Under the pieces are notes generated by a model that saw only the letters and a list, made by a program, of their open reading frames with translations, was not told the DNA's origin and searched no databases. A program made the translations under genes and the position numbers. This document shows positions 27,016 to 39,800 of a stretch of 64,000 nucleotides of DNA, in pieces (position 1 is the stretch's first letter; each line of letters begins with the position of its first letter). This DNA is from Protula sp. h YS-2021. Its lineage: Eukaryota; Annelida; Polychaeta; Sabellida; Serpulidae. The stretch covers positions 44,857,239-44,921,238 of the forward strand of contig OX457026.1 in the NCBI GenBank assembly GCA_949752745.1. The letters run 5' to 3'.

Positions 27016-27806
27016 AGGCCGTCCGTGAGTGAGGGCAGCATTACACTGATGACGCCCCGCACGGCTTTTACGTGGTCGGCCGTCCGTGAGTGAGGGCAGC
27101 ATTACACTGATGACGCCCCGCACGGTTTTTACGTCACCGGCCATCCGTGAGTGAGGGCAGCATTACACTGATGACGCCCCGCACGGCTTTTACGTGGCCG
27201 GCCATCCTTGAGTGAGGGCAGCATTACACTGATGACGCCCCGCACGGCTTTTACGTGGCCGGCCATCCGTGAGTGAGGGCAGCATTACACTGATGACGCC
27301 CCGCACGGCTTTTACGTGGCCGGCCGTCCGTGAGTGAGGGCAGCATTACACTGATGACGCCCCGCACGGCTTTTACGTGGCCGGCCATCCGTGAGTGAGG
27401 GCAGCATTACACTGATAACGCCCCGAACGGCTTTTACGTCACCGGCCATCCGTGAGTGAGGGCAGCATTACACTGATGACGCCCCGCACGGCTTTTACGT
27501 GGCCGGCCATCCTTGAGTGAGGACAGCATTACACTGATGACGCCCCGCACGGCTTTTACGTGGCCGGTCGTCCGTGAGTGAGGGCAGCATTACACTGATG
27601 GCGCCCCGCACGGCTTTTACGTGGCCGGCCGTCGGTGAGTGAGGGCAGCATTACACTGATGACGCCCCGCACGGCTTTTACGTGGCCGTCCGTCCGTGAG
27701 TGAGGGCAGCATTACACTGATGACGCCCCGCACGCCTTTTACTTGGCCGGCCGTCCGTGAGTGAGGGCAGCATTACACTGATGACGCCCCGCACGGCTTT
27801 TACTTC
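27016..27806. repeat. 61-bp minisatellite, about 13 copies
   Basis: The unit GTCCGTGAGTGAGGGCAGC, ATTACACTGATGACGCCCC, GCACGGCTTTTACGTGGCCG is repeated. Each unit has a dyad CGGCCG or GCCGGCC at the junction. Copies are more than 90% alike, suggesting recent expansion. Confidence 0.95.
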
Positions 27807-29300
27807 ATGTGATCATCCACAGACAACAAAACAGTGTATGACTACTCGGAGGAAAAAACACATTTAGTATTTGTAGTTTCTTTTTCTTTCTTGGGGGGGT
27901 GGATTCTCAGTTGGGTGAAAGAAACTGTAAGCTTGCATTTAATAACTAAGCTGAAAGTTAAGTTCTATCATTTAAGCATATCTGAAAATGAAAGTGCGTT
28001 TTTTGTGTGTGCATAGAATGTCGTAATATGTTCTGATCCCATTCTGATTGTTGGAAAGAAGGGGTCTGAAAGCTGACAAACTTAATATTAAAAAGATTTA
28101 AGCAAGGCACCTCCGCCAGAGAGTTTGTAAAAATGACAGTTTTGTTCCTTTGGCGTGGCACAGGCGTCCTGATTTGATTCAACAAACATTAGCATATTTA
28201 CCTAACCTCATTGTGTCTTTGTCAGGGTTTGTCCAGGAATAGTAATAAACCAGTATTTCGTGTCCCTTCTTATTTGTGGGGAGTGGCGAGGCTCGTTCAC
28301 AGGGTATTAGCGTGCAGTCTTTTGGCAAAACAAGTGCAAACGGACGTGGCTGTCTCGAATTCGCGGTTAGGCACTGAAAAGAGATTATTTGAAACTACAA
28401 GGCATTTCATTTTATTGAGAGAAAATGAACGATTTGGAATTTGCTGGGGCTGGGGCGTATGAGGAGCAGCTGGGTTAGCACTCGAATTGAGTCGTTATCT
28501 GGCTGATGCTCACAGATCAAAGAGTATCTAGGCGGGCCTGCTTATTCCTTGTAGGAAAAGTAATGTGTGAATCTTGTTAATTTTCTTTCATAAAAGAACA
28601 TGAGTGTAATTCTGTAGTATACTGCTGTAGTAGTGCTGCTCCCAAACCGTGCATGTTAATCGGGGGAGGGGTTGCTGGAATGCTCTCTCTGTCAGTACAA
28701 AGTTAATTTGCCAGAAAAATGTAACATTCATTGACAAATGACAGCGCACACGCACACCCGGTGAATTCAGCCCAAAGTGCAGAATGACTTGAATAAACTG
28801 TGATATTTCTGAATTATTAAATGTAATTGTTATATTATATCGTAATACGCATTTGTAACAATAGCATGTAGATATCAGCTTTGTTAAAGTAAATGTGTTT
28901 GTACAGATGGATAAAGTACTTATTTTATTGTGAAATAAATTTGAATCAGAGTAGATAAGAAGTATTTTATTTTGTTGAAAATTTAGCGACTTCTTCCATC
29001 CGAGCCACGATGTCGCGGTAACTTACTAGCGGCTCTGGTACAGAATCAGGCGTAACACGGCAAACTGTGTTAATCCATGGATTCACACAATAACACTTGA
29101 TAATTATTTAAACATATATTTACAAAACTTGTTTATTCATTCTAATTCACTCGAATTGAAACCCAACTTCCCGTGCCTAGATACGTGATGTCACAAGTGA
29201 CAGTGACATCACTATCAGTCATTGATGTCAATTAATTACTAATCAATTAAGAATCCATAACGTTCTGAACGTAAATTTCATAGTGTACTGTTATCAACAT
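27807..29300. other. Intergenic, nothing recognised
   Basis: Short frames only (for example 28211-28462). AT-rich from 28780 on. No exon or mobile-element signature was recognised; part could be 3' sequence of the adjacent Copia fragment. Confidence 0.4.
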
Positions 29301-29308
29301 TCACTTAT

Positions 29309-29343
<35 letters not shown>
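29309..29343. repeat. Poly(T), i.e. poly(A) on the - strand
   Basis: A run of about 35 T lies 165 bp beyond the 3' end of the Copia-like ORF, on the side where a poly(A) tail would be for the - strand. Confidence 0.9.
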
Positions 29344-29348
<5 letters not shown>

Positions 29349-29508
29349 GAAACGAATTCGTGTTCCAACAAACGTAACAGTGTTCGAATAAAAATGTGCA
29401 AACAACATGCAGCTATTCACAATGCAATTATCTTGGTAAGTAGCATTCATTGGGGTAGACCGCCCTCATGCCACCGAAAGGGGGATTATTATGCCCCTGT
29501 CACAATAA

Positions 29509-31551
29509 TTATTCCAGCTCGAATTCCATCACTCCGGTTTGAAGAACATGGAGTAAATGTGCGTTTGAAGCTCCTTTTTTCGTCATTACATTCGCAATTT
29601 GGGACTTCCCAGGACACCATCTGACTGAACAGATTTCAGAATCTTTGACATAGTTTCTGATGGCGCAAATGTCTAATCTCAGGCGCTTATCGTCAACTAG
29701 TTTCGATGAGTAAATTGATTCCACAACACTTCTATTGTCCACGAAGGCATGAATATCGCATTCGCACTCGCTCGTTAATGACAATAAAAGCGATTTAAGA
29801 TACACTGATAATTCCAGACCTTCAAGCAAACTCAGGGCTTCGGCTGCGATGGTAGATTTTACAACACGCTTTATTTTCCCCCCTTGCCAGGCCAACGGGC
29901 AACTTCTATTGTTTTCACCAACTAAAAATATAATTTGCGCGCCCATGCTGCTCACTCCATCGCATAAATTCGCTAATGCTGCGTCCGTAAACACATAAAT
30001 TTTCCAGCTATTTTCACTTCCTAAAACAGGAAAACGTATTTTACACGGTTCATTTCGAGCTTTTCGAATAACTTTGATGGCGTGTCGAAGGTTTTCAATG
30101 GTTCCTTTTTGAAAGACCATAGAGAGTTCTATCATGTCAAAGATCAGATCTGGTCTCGAACCTTGAACAAGCCAATTCAATTTCCCTGTGATACTACGCA
30201 ATTCGGTCAGTTCTTTTTCTGATAGCAAATCAGATTGCTTGGCATTCGTTCTGATTGAAATGTCATCCAAGTTTATATTTGCTAAATACTGCTCCTGATC
30301 TAAAATAAGCGCATTTTCGTTTGTACTTATTGAAAAGCCAATGTATTGAAAGAAATGTTTTTCACATTTTCCAGCAAGGAAACGAACACAAAGCTTGGCC
30401 ATAACTAAATCATCAAATGATGTTTCTCCCGCATGTAAAAAGTCATCGATGTGGCTTACCAACATTCCAACAAGGCAACCATTTTTCTTCATTATGAACA
30501 GCGCCGGATCCAGATCAGATTGCTCACACCCTATTTTTGTTAATTCATAGGAAACGCTATCAAAAAACTGACGTGCAGCGTCGTTTAATCCATATAAACA
30601 ACGTTTTAATTTCCAAATTTTGTTGGCGCAACTTGCTTCTTTTGGGGGTTTGACGTACACTTCGCGATCTATTTTCTTACTTTGAAGAAAGGCTGATTTT
30701 ATATCGGTGGTTTTAACAGCCCATTTCTTGCTTGCAGCTATGGCCAGAAACACCCTCATGGTGTGTTTGTTTACCGTCGGAGAGTCTTTTTGAAGATCAA
30801 TAGTTTCTTCGAATCCCCTAGCAACTAACCGTGCTCGAATCCCATCCCCCTTTTTCCATAACACCCAAGTCGTTGATATAGTGTTTTGGCCTATATCTTG
30901 TACCTCTTCATATGTATCGAACTGTTTTAATTTCAATAATTCAGCCTTTTTTGCTTCAACACAGTCCTCATCATTTTGTCTGTTCCTCGGAATAGTCACA
31001 ATGTTCACAGTTTCGTTTCCATCAAGAGGAAACCAGGCGGAATTGGCGTCAAGTTTTACACTCAATTCGTTCTGGGTGCTCTCATCTCGAATATTAAACC
31101 ATCTGTTTGACGATGTTGTGGACTTTCCCGCACGCGATATTATGGTGGCAGTATTCCATTCATCGTTCACTGTTTTGTACTTTATCTTATCACCTGTGTT
31201 CAGTTGAATAAGCCATGGATTCGACTGCGATTTGGTTGAATTTCCGCTATTCACTGAATCACTTTGACCAATGAGGGGTGTCGTAAACATTTCTTCCTGT
31301 TGATCATTGCTGTTTGTGGTGTTGTCTGCTAATATTTCACAAATTTGTTCTTCTTGTTGATGGTTGTTCACGGTGTGCATTTCGGTGTGCTGTTCATTCG
31401 TGTCAGGAAGACATAATAAACATAATGAACCTCTCCCAGGCGTATTCCTACCAAGTTTGAAGTTTACGTATTCTATCCTTTCAGATATCTTACGACGCGA
31501 TGTGTTGACCAATATGTGTAAAATAGAATAGGAAACGGTGGACTTACCCAA
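29509..31551 (-). pseudogene. Copia-type retrotransposon pol fragment (RT + RNase H), 5'-truncated
   Basis: A 680-codon open frame. Residues ~120-175 carry the pre-RT block (GDKIKY..., SRAGK, WFNI). Residues ~228-460 are an RVT_2 reverse transcriptase: catalytic Asp 283 in TTDIKSAFLQ and Asp 369/370 in SHIDDFLHAG, where most Copia elements have YVDD. Residues ~515-660 are a Copia RNase H: Asp 523 (FTDAA), Glu 571 (AAEALSL) and Asp 605 (FVDNRS). The last motif reads ANVMTK where ADxxTK is usual, which may impair RNase H. Gag, protease and integrase are absent. The first ~40 residues come from the dispersed 'TTGTGTGCAAG' repeat, so the nominal start (a TTG) is not the element's own. The frame is unbroken but the element is incomplete and non-autonomous; no LTR was identified. 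Confidence 0.88.
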
Positions 31552-31900
31552 GACATAATCCCACCAAGTCTGAAGCGAATCGCATATGTCGTTCGACAGT
31601 TATCCTGTCAAATCTAGTGTCCAGAACACGTAATGACGTCAAATGACGTTATGCGTTGCGATATATATACACTAAATGCGTTATGAACCGTCGGGCCCAC
31701 GCAAGACATCATGCTACAGTGACAGTAATGACGCAATTGGCATGTTTTGATGTACTTTGAGGTCACGTGTTGTCCAGTGTATGTCAAATACAATCCCAGT
31801 CAGCGTACCAACCCAGGCATAACACCACCAAGCTGATCTCAGTTTCGTTCGAGAGTTATTGTGTTAACAAAATCAAGTGTCTACAACAGACGCAAACACT
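31430..31900 (-). repeat. Dispersed 'TTGTGTGCAAG' family, - copy fused to Copia fragment
   Basis: Read on the - strand, GTAAGATATCTGAAAGG, AACTTCAAACTTGG and GACTTGGTGGGATTATG follow the family order, with a second diverged block at 31790-31900. It overlaps the N-terminal codons of the Copia ORF. Confidence 0.65.
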
Positions 31901-31970
31901 ACACATACATGAGAAATTAAGAAAGTAAAACGTGAGGTGAACATTTGGGGGTATATCTTTCAGAATGAAT

Positions 31971-32723
31971 CCGGGACAGAAGGGCCCTGGACAAAAGGGT
32001 CTTGGACATAAGGGCCTTTCCCAAAACGACCTTTTCCAAAAGGGCTTTTACCAAAACGGCCCTAAATGAAAAGTTGGACAAAAGGGCCTTGAGAAATTTT
32101 TCTTGGATACGGTTCTCAAAATTATTTTTATTTTTTTGTGTAATAAAATAACTCCAAAAACAAAGTTAATTGAGTTAAAAAGGGTCACAGTTCAAGTAAA
32201 GACCTCAAATTCAGAACTCCTTATATATCGGAAAGACACTGACACGCCAACATCATCCCGATTAACGCGTGTGTTTAAACAGCACAGTGCAAAGGAACGA
32301 AACAAAGGACAGAGATTATCTTTTGTGGCACAATGACTCTGAAATCTGGCATCTAAAGACAGTGATGGGAAATAATTGAAAGAGTCTTTGCAATGAGTAA
32401 AACATTAAGGCAGTGATTGGTACAAACAGGGATTATCCTGTGGCACAGTGCTTCGGAAATCTCAAGAGAGTGATGGGGAGTAATTGAAAGAAAACATCAA
32501 GGCAGTTATCTGTAAAACACAATGAAGTTTTTTTTTACTTGTTATTTTATTACATATCTTATTAAATAATTAAAACTCAAAATGCTTGAAAAAATTCTCA
32601 AGGCCCTTTTGTCCAACTTTTCATTTAGGGCCGTTTTGGGAAAGGCCTTTTCGGGAAAGGCCGTTTTGGGAAAGGCCCATATCTCCAAAGCCCTTTTGTA
32701 TAGGGCCCTTCTGTCTGGATACC
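31971..32723. mobile_element. Foldback element with GGGCCTTTTGTCC-type arms
   Basis: Left arm 31971-32102 and right arm 32580-32723 are inverted copies (AAAAGTTGGACAAAAGGGCC on the left, GGCCCTTTTGTCCAACTTTT on the right), each built from degenerate ~15-bp GG(A/C)CAAAAGGGCC steps. The central ~480 bp is unique and non-coding. This is typical of foldback DNA elements. Confidence 0.75.
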
Positions 32724-33254
32724 TTTTCAGAATAGTAGTGCTTATACTTAAGTACTTGATGATTTATTATTTATCTTCGCATAATTATGAATAAATTCAA
32801 AAGTTTATTCTAACGGAACGCTTTCTTGGATATTGACGCATTAAGATCAGATGTTTAGTATCAAAGCCTTAAACCACACGTTGTTTAAATCAACCAGCGT
32901 CCTCTTAAATCAGAAAATTAAACTGAGCAACGACCGTGAAATCACCTAAAAATAAATGTTCGCGTCCCAAATGACGCAATCTATACATCATGCTAAATAC
33001 CTCCTTCAAAGGCATAGAAAACAGATCAAAACTGCAAATAAGCTCAATGACAAATTGGTCGTTCTTAAATTATGTATATATATACAAAGCAAGACGTAAC
33101 CGGCGCTAAAAAACTCAACGAGGCGGGCGGAGTGGGGGGGGGGGCAGCGCCGAAGCTCATATAATATTCTCATAAAAAATATAACTCTCAAATAAAAATG
33201 CATTATCTCTTGTTTACTGTTTACGGGCTTTCGATAAAATTTGAGTAATTCTTT
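32724..33254. other. Intergenic, nothing recognised
   Basis: AT-rich sequence with one GC-rich patch (GGCGGGCGG then a G run, about 33123-33142). No feature was identified. Confidence 0.4.
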
Positions 33255-33685
33255 TTGCAACCCGGTCGACTGCCCCCCCCCCCCCCCTTCAAAGTGGAGG
33301 GGTGGTCGCTTGCCCCCTCCATATACTATTTTTTCTTGGGTTCTTGGCTTACAAAGACACAATAAATAAAATTATATTTATTTTATTGAATGTATTGCAC
33401 CTCGGTAAATTGCAATTCACCAATAGGAAACTAATTGCAATTAGAATTACAATTAGTTTACAGATCAGTCTCTCCTAAGATCAATATTGGTGAATAGCTC
33501 AATGAAGATCAATTGTTTCAGAGGCGAAGTACACGGGGGCATCACAATTGCCTAATTTTTTAAAGACTTTTCTTCCACTAAAAAAAGGAGGGGGCAGTCG
33601 ACAGGGTTGCAAAAAAAGGGGGGGGGCAGTTGACTGGGGGGGGGCAGTTGACCGGGGGGGGGGGGCAGATGACCGCTTACCTGTA
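33255..33685. mobile_element. G-tract foldback element, copy 1
   Basis: The left end reads CAACCCGGTCGACTGCC then a C run. The right end is the inverse: GGGGGCAGTCGACAGGG, then GGGGGGCAGTTGACTGGG repeats, closing with GGCAGATGACCGCTTACC. The centre carries ~200 bp (AATAAATAAAATTATATTT...) shared with copy 2. The G runs could form quadruplexes. Confidence 0.7.
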
Positions 33686-34042
33686 ATCACATATACCTAG
33701 CAATGATACATCACGAAATCTATCTCTCCCAATATGATACACATATCTTGTGCAGGGTTCGTCCGAGGACGCGTATGCGAGTTTTTCTTCACACCGAAAT
33801 CCAGAAATAACGCACGAAAATCAGGGGTGCACGTTTGGAAAATTTAGTTTTTTTCTGTTTTTTTAAACAGATTTTTAAAGGAACATTAACTCTTAAGGAA
33901 CATTGATTTGGCCACGCCACTGTTGACACAAAATGGTTATAAGACGGCATTATAGAGTGTATTCATAACATCGACTTCGAATGAGAAAAGCTGTACCCAG
34001 ACCAAGTGGACATTGCAGCTAAAAAAATGGCAAACATGAATC

Positions 34043-34546
34043 CCGGTCATCTGCCCCCCCGGTCAACTGCCCCGCTGTCATCTGCCCCCCTTTTTGCAAC
34101 CCGGTCGACTGCCCCCCTCCCCCCCTTTCAAAGTGGAGGGGTGGTCGCTTGCCCCCCACATATACTATTTTTTCTTGGGTTCTTGGCTTACAAAGACAGA
34201 ATAAATAAAATTATATTTACTTTATTGAATGTATTGCACCTCGGTGAATTGCAATTCACCAATAGGAAACTAACTGCAATTAGAATTACAATTAGTTTAC
34301 AGATCAGTCTCTCCTAAGATCAATATTGGTGAATAGATCAAGGAAGATCAATTGTTTCAGAGACGAAGTAGACGGGGACATCACAATTGCCTAATTTTTG
34401 AAAAAATTTCTACTAAAAAAAGGAGGGGGCAGATGACGACCCCGTCAAATTGCAGGAGGGGGGGGGGGGGTGCAGTCGACCGGGTTGCAAAAAAGGGGGG
34501 AAGTTGACTGGGGGGGAGTTGACCGGGGCGGGCAGATGACCGTTTA
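34043..34546. mobile_element. G-tract foldback element, copy 2
   Basis: It begins CCGGTCATCTGCCCCCC, repeats GGTC(A/G)ACTGCCCC steps, and ends with the inverse GGGCAGATGACCG. Its central ~200 bp matches copy 1 about 839 bp upstream. Pro/Thr-rich short frames here are artefacts of the C-tract repeat. Confidence 0.75.
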
Positions 34547-35429
34547 CCGGCAAACATATATACATATATAAAAACGCACACTTGGGAGAAAAAAACGCAT
34601 AAAAAAGAAGGGAGCGCGTTTTAAACGCGCCACCAGTCGAACCTAGGACGAACCCTGCTTGTGTATATATTTTTTCACACCACATTAAACACATATAGCA
34701 ATTAAGGATCTTAACTGTTCAGACATTCTTTGCATCCTGAGAGTTTTTTCTCGCTCGAAGAGTTTTATTTAGTTTCTTGTTTTTTAAATAAAAGTAAATG
34801 ATTCACCAATAACTATTTTCCATTTTACTTACTACTGAAATAAAGGATTTATTTCTGCAAACATAATCATAATTCATTGTCAAAAATTCTAAAATAAAAA
34901 AAAAACAAATAGATTGTGGTCACTAAAACAAATTTCACAGGATATCATTTTTATCCTAGTCTTGAAAGTGGTCGCTAAAACGGGATTTACTGCACATCCT
35001 TTGTACTCGGATCTGGAAGTTCGTAACCACAACAGCGTGGCTGCACGTTACACTTTTGTCCGGGTCTAGCAGTTGGTCAAGATAGGTTTTACCGAACGTC
35101 TGGGAGGAAGGGGGAGGGGGATAAGACTTCATAATGCACAACAACTGACAGTGACCCCTGACTGAGTGACATGTTACGTAATAGCTCTAGGTGAGTAACA
35201 CACAAAAAGGTTAAGAACACGAAATCTAAGAAATGGATCGATATCAACCTTGCTCCTGTTTTCAAGCAAAAATCCACGGTTACTCGAGATTCTTCTGGAA
35301 AACGCTGGCATCCACAGCGTAATACACAGCTATGCTCAGCTAACATAAGAACTGACAAAACGGGAAAGGGGGGGGGGCGAGGGGTGGGTACGGGGAAGGA
35401 GGGTGGGTTTCTCGATTTTCTATACGAGC
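34547..35429. other. Intergenic, nothing recognised
   Basis: Unique AT-rich sequence with short frames only. Around 34950-35120 there is text resembling 22730-22850 (GTGACCAC...AGAC...), possibly an old dispersed repeat. Confidence 0.35.
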
Positions 35430-36030
35430 TTAATGTTTAACAAAAACGTCCAACTTATCTAAGAAATAACTACGTCAACTTTCAACTCAATCCGACGTTC
35501 CGTTATCAAGATACAGATAACTTTTTACGTAATGACGCCTTCCTTAATATCACTACATGCGTCAAAACTTAAAACTACCGTCTGACTGACCCAAGGAATA
35601 CCCACATAAAAGTCGATATGACTTTCGTTTATCGACATATTTTGCACACAAGATCTTGTTTACAATATATATATATTCAACGTTATGATGTCACACACCG
35701 CACTCGTCCCTTCTACCAGCGAAAAAACTTTCAGGCCTATCAAGCCCCAATCCAACCAAGTTTGAACTTCCTCCGATGTTCTGCAGCTAAGAAATTTCGC
35801 ACACAAGATTTTCTCACGTAATGACGTCATACGCCTTCCGTAATAATGCACTATGTGCCAAAAGTTGAAAGAACAGCCCGACTTACTCATGGAATAAACA
35901 GATCAAGTTTGACGTCTTTCCTTTCTCGAGATATCCTGCACACATTTTGTTCACAACAGACTGACAAATACACACTATATGTGTCGCCTTGGTCGGGGAG
36001 ACATAAAAACCCTGCCAGCGGATGTTCCAG
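35430..36030 (-). repeat. Dispersed 'TTGTGTGCAAG' family, - copy
   Basis: On the - strand the order is TGTCTCCCCGACCAAGG, ATATAGTGTG, GATATCTCGAGAAAGG, CAAACTTGATCTGTTTATTCC, GGAAGGCGTATGACGTCATT, matching 16235-17370 in order but with many substitutions. Confidence 0.8.
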
Positions 36031-36830
36031 GATATATTTGCATTTGAACGAAGAACTACCCTTCAATTTGCGTAATGAACTCTCCCATAATCCTTTTTCC
36101 TCCCCACAGAAACATTTCTACTTTTTCAGATTTTAGCATTTTTCTCTATGGCATTTTTCAAGGTTTGGTTAAGAGTTGATGTTTGCTTCCGCAGCTAAAT
36201 ATCAAAGCCATTATGTAACCATAAGCCGTAGCATTATGGTGACATAATGCATTACCATGACATAACGATACTCCTAAAAATACTTAAACTATTTTTAAAA
36301 TCCCACAATTCATGGGGGCGAGGATATCTGCAAGTATTTTCTCAAATGTTACCATTACTTTCTACTACATTTTCCCAATATTTGAAGTTTTTGTAAAGAG
36401 GTACAGTTCACTTCCGCATCGATTACACAACCAGGATACGTCATTCTGACGTCATTGTGGCAACAAATATGGAACACCATAGCAGCAGAAAGTATTATTT
36501 CCCCTCATCATCTAGCATTTCTCTTTTAACCAATGTGTTCCCACGATGGGCCAGAGCCTTTGTCTCTTTCAACCCTTTTTTCTATAACAAGTTTGTCCAA
36601 GGACAAAGTCCCAGCTTACGAAAAGCAATAAGGCCACTTCCAGCGTGCATGAGCAAGGGAATTTCCCTGAAAAATTGGGCTTCAAAAGATGAGATGGCGA
36701 AGAGCTAGCTGAATAATTAATTTAGCACCGGACCAGAACAAAGACCGATAAATGCATACAAAGATTTGTTTCCCAGAAAAATGGTCTGATAGACTGCATA
36801 GTCTGCCCTAGATACCTCGCATTTCGGACC

Positions 36831-39800
36831 AGTGCGCATATTTATGTAACTTGCCTCGATTCTTATTCAGACAAGTGCGCATGTTTATTTAATTTGCGTT
36901 GATGCGCGGCTCTCATTTTGGAACAGTGCACATGTTTATTTACACTTGACAAGCCTTTGGCTTGCAAGGGTTATATGAATTTGTGCGAGCAGCCGTTCGT
37001 CCTTTTTTTTCTTCTTGACAGTTTTCCGATTTTTGTGTCTTCTTCTCTGACACTATGGGCCGTAGGACCATGAAACTTGGGACTTATGAGGAGCTTGATC
37101 TGAACGTGTGCATGTCACTTTTTATTTTCGTCTTCGATTTCGTTTTCCTTGTTTCAACGCCCTGTGAAAAGAGTGTATTTTTTGCAAGTAAATGTGGAGC
37201 ATTGAACGTATAGCACAGATTACCACACAGTTGCTTAGCTTTGTGCGAGCTCTCACTGCGTAAACAGATAACACAGTGTATGCATGATCAGTCAATCAAA
37301 CCTTAAGTCAACAGAAACCAAACACTACTCGGCTTATAAGACGTATGCAAGCTGTGTTGTTTGCTAATTTATTTAGCTGGTACTAAGTTATCAACCTATG
37401 GACTTTTTTCCTTGACAGTGGTCCGATTTTTTTTTAGAATATTATAAGCCGCATACATGCGCTACCATAAGCTCTGTACATAGTTCTATAAGACACTGTA
37501 TCATGTTGTAAAATACTTTATATTATTCAGGAAATAACCCATTGAAGGAAGTATTTTCGCGTTTTAATTTTTGTCAAAGGTATAACGTTTCGCTAGCGAA
37601 ATACGGTTCTAGTTTAACTTGCGTTGATGCGCTTTTCGCATTTTGGACCAGTGCGCATGTTTATTTACATTGTGTTGATGTGCGGTTCTTATTTCGGATC
37701 AGTGCGTATGTTTATTTAACTTGCGTCGATGCGCGGTTTTTTTCAGACCACTGCGCATGTTTATTTAACTTGCGTTGATAGCGGTACTTATTTTGGACAA
37801 GTGCACAAGTTTCCTTAGGTTGCGTTGATGCGCGGTTCGCATTTCGGACAACAGTGCGCATGTTTATTCAACTTGCGTTGTTGAGCAGTTCGAATTTCAG
37901 ACCAATGCGCATGTTTATTTAACTTGCGTTGGTGCGCGGTTCGCATTTCGGACCAGTGCGCATGTTTATTTAACTAGCGTTGACACGTGGTGCTTATTTT
38001 GGACCAGTGCAAATGTTATTTAACTTGCGTCGATGCGCGGTTCTTATTTCAGACCACTGCGCATGTTTATTTAAATTGCGTTGATAGCGGTACTTATTTT
38101 GGACAAGTGCACAAGTTTCCTTAGGTTGCGTTGATGCGCGGTTTGCATTTCGGACAACAGTGCGCATGTTTATTCAACTTGCGTTGTTGAGCAGTTCGAA
38201 TTTCAGACCAATGCGCATGTTTATTTAACTTGCGTTGGTGCGCGGTTCGTATTTCGGACCAATGCGCATGTTTATTTAACTAGCGTTGACGCGTGGTGCT
38301 TATTTTGGACCAGTGCAAATGTTTATTTAACTTGCGTCGATGCGCGGTTCTTATTTCAGACCACTGCGCATGTTTATTTAAATTGCGTTGATAGCGGTAC
38401 TTATTTTGGACAAGTGCACAAGTTTCCTTAGGTTGCGTTGATGCGCGGTTCGCATTTCGGACAACAGTGGGCATGTTTGTTGAACTTGCGTTGTTGAGCA
38501 GTTCGAATTTCAGACCATTGCGCATGTTTATTTAACTTGCGTTGGTGCGCGGTTCGCATTTCGGACCAGTGCGCATGTTTATGTAACTTGCGTTGATGCG
38601 TGGTGCTTATTTTGGACCAGTGCAAATGTTTATTTAACTTGCGCTGACGCGTGGTTCGCATTTCCAACCACTGTGCATGTGCATGTTTATTTAACGTGCG
38701 TCGATGCGCGGGTCTTATTTCAGGCCAATGCGCATATTTCTTTAACTTGAGTTGATGCGCGGTTCTTATTCTGGACCAGTGCGCATTTTTTAAAGTTGTG
38801 CTATGAGCAGTTCTTTTTTTTTTTTTTTTTTGAATAGTTGCGTTAATGCGCAGTTCGCTTTTCGAACCGGTGCGCATGTATATTTAACTTGCGTTGATGC
38901 ACAGTACTAATTTTGGTCCAGTGTGCTTGCTTATTTAGCTTGTGTCGATGTGCGTTTTGTATTTAGGACCAGTGCGCATGTTTTTTTTAACTTGCGTTAA
39001 TCCTCTTTAATGCTCGGTTCCCACTTCTGACCAGTGCGCATGTTTATTCAACTTGGGTTGATGCGCGGTTCTCATTTCGGAGCACTGCGCATGTCTATTC
39101 AACTTGCATCGATGCCTGGTTCTTTTTCGGACTAGTGCGCATGTTTGTTTAACTTGCGGTGATGTGCGGTGCTTAATTTGGACTAGTTCGCATATTTATT
39201 TAACTTCCGTCGATGCGCGGTTCGCATTTCGGACCATTGCGCATGTTTATTTAACTTGTGTTGATGCGTGGTTCTCATTTCAGACCAGTGCGCATGTTTC
39301 TTTGGGTTAAGTTGATGCGCGATTCTTTTTTCGGATCAGTTGGCATATTTAACTTGCGTTCATGCGCGGTGTTTATTTTGGACCAGTGCAAATGTTTATT
39401 TAACTTGTGTTGGCGCGTGGTTCGCATTTCCAACCACTGCGCATGTTTACTTAACGTGCGTCGATGCGCGGTTTTTATTTCAGGCCAATGCGCATAATTC
39501 TTTAACTTGAGTTGATGCGCGGTTCTTATTCTGGACCAGTGCGCATGTTTATTTAAGTTGTGCTGATGCGCAGTTCTTTTTTTGAATAGTGCGCATGTTA
39601 TTCAAGTTGCGTTAATGTGCAGTTCGCATTTCGAACCGGTGCGCATGTTTATTTAACTCGTTGATGCACGGTGCTAATTTTGGTCCAGTGTGCTTGCTTA
39701 TTTAGCTTGTGTCGATGTGCGATTCGTATTTAAGACCAGTGCGCATGTTTTTTTTTTTAACTTACGTTAATGCTCGGTTCCCATTTCTGACCAGTGTGTT

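Noticed and set aside
33499..34694. Pro/Thr-rich small proteins (APPPRSTAPP)
   Set aside because: Translation of G/C-tract arms of foldback elements.
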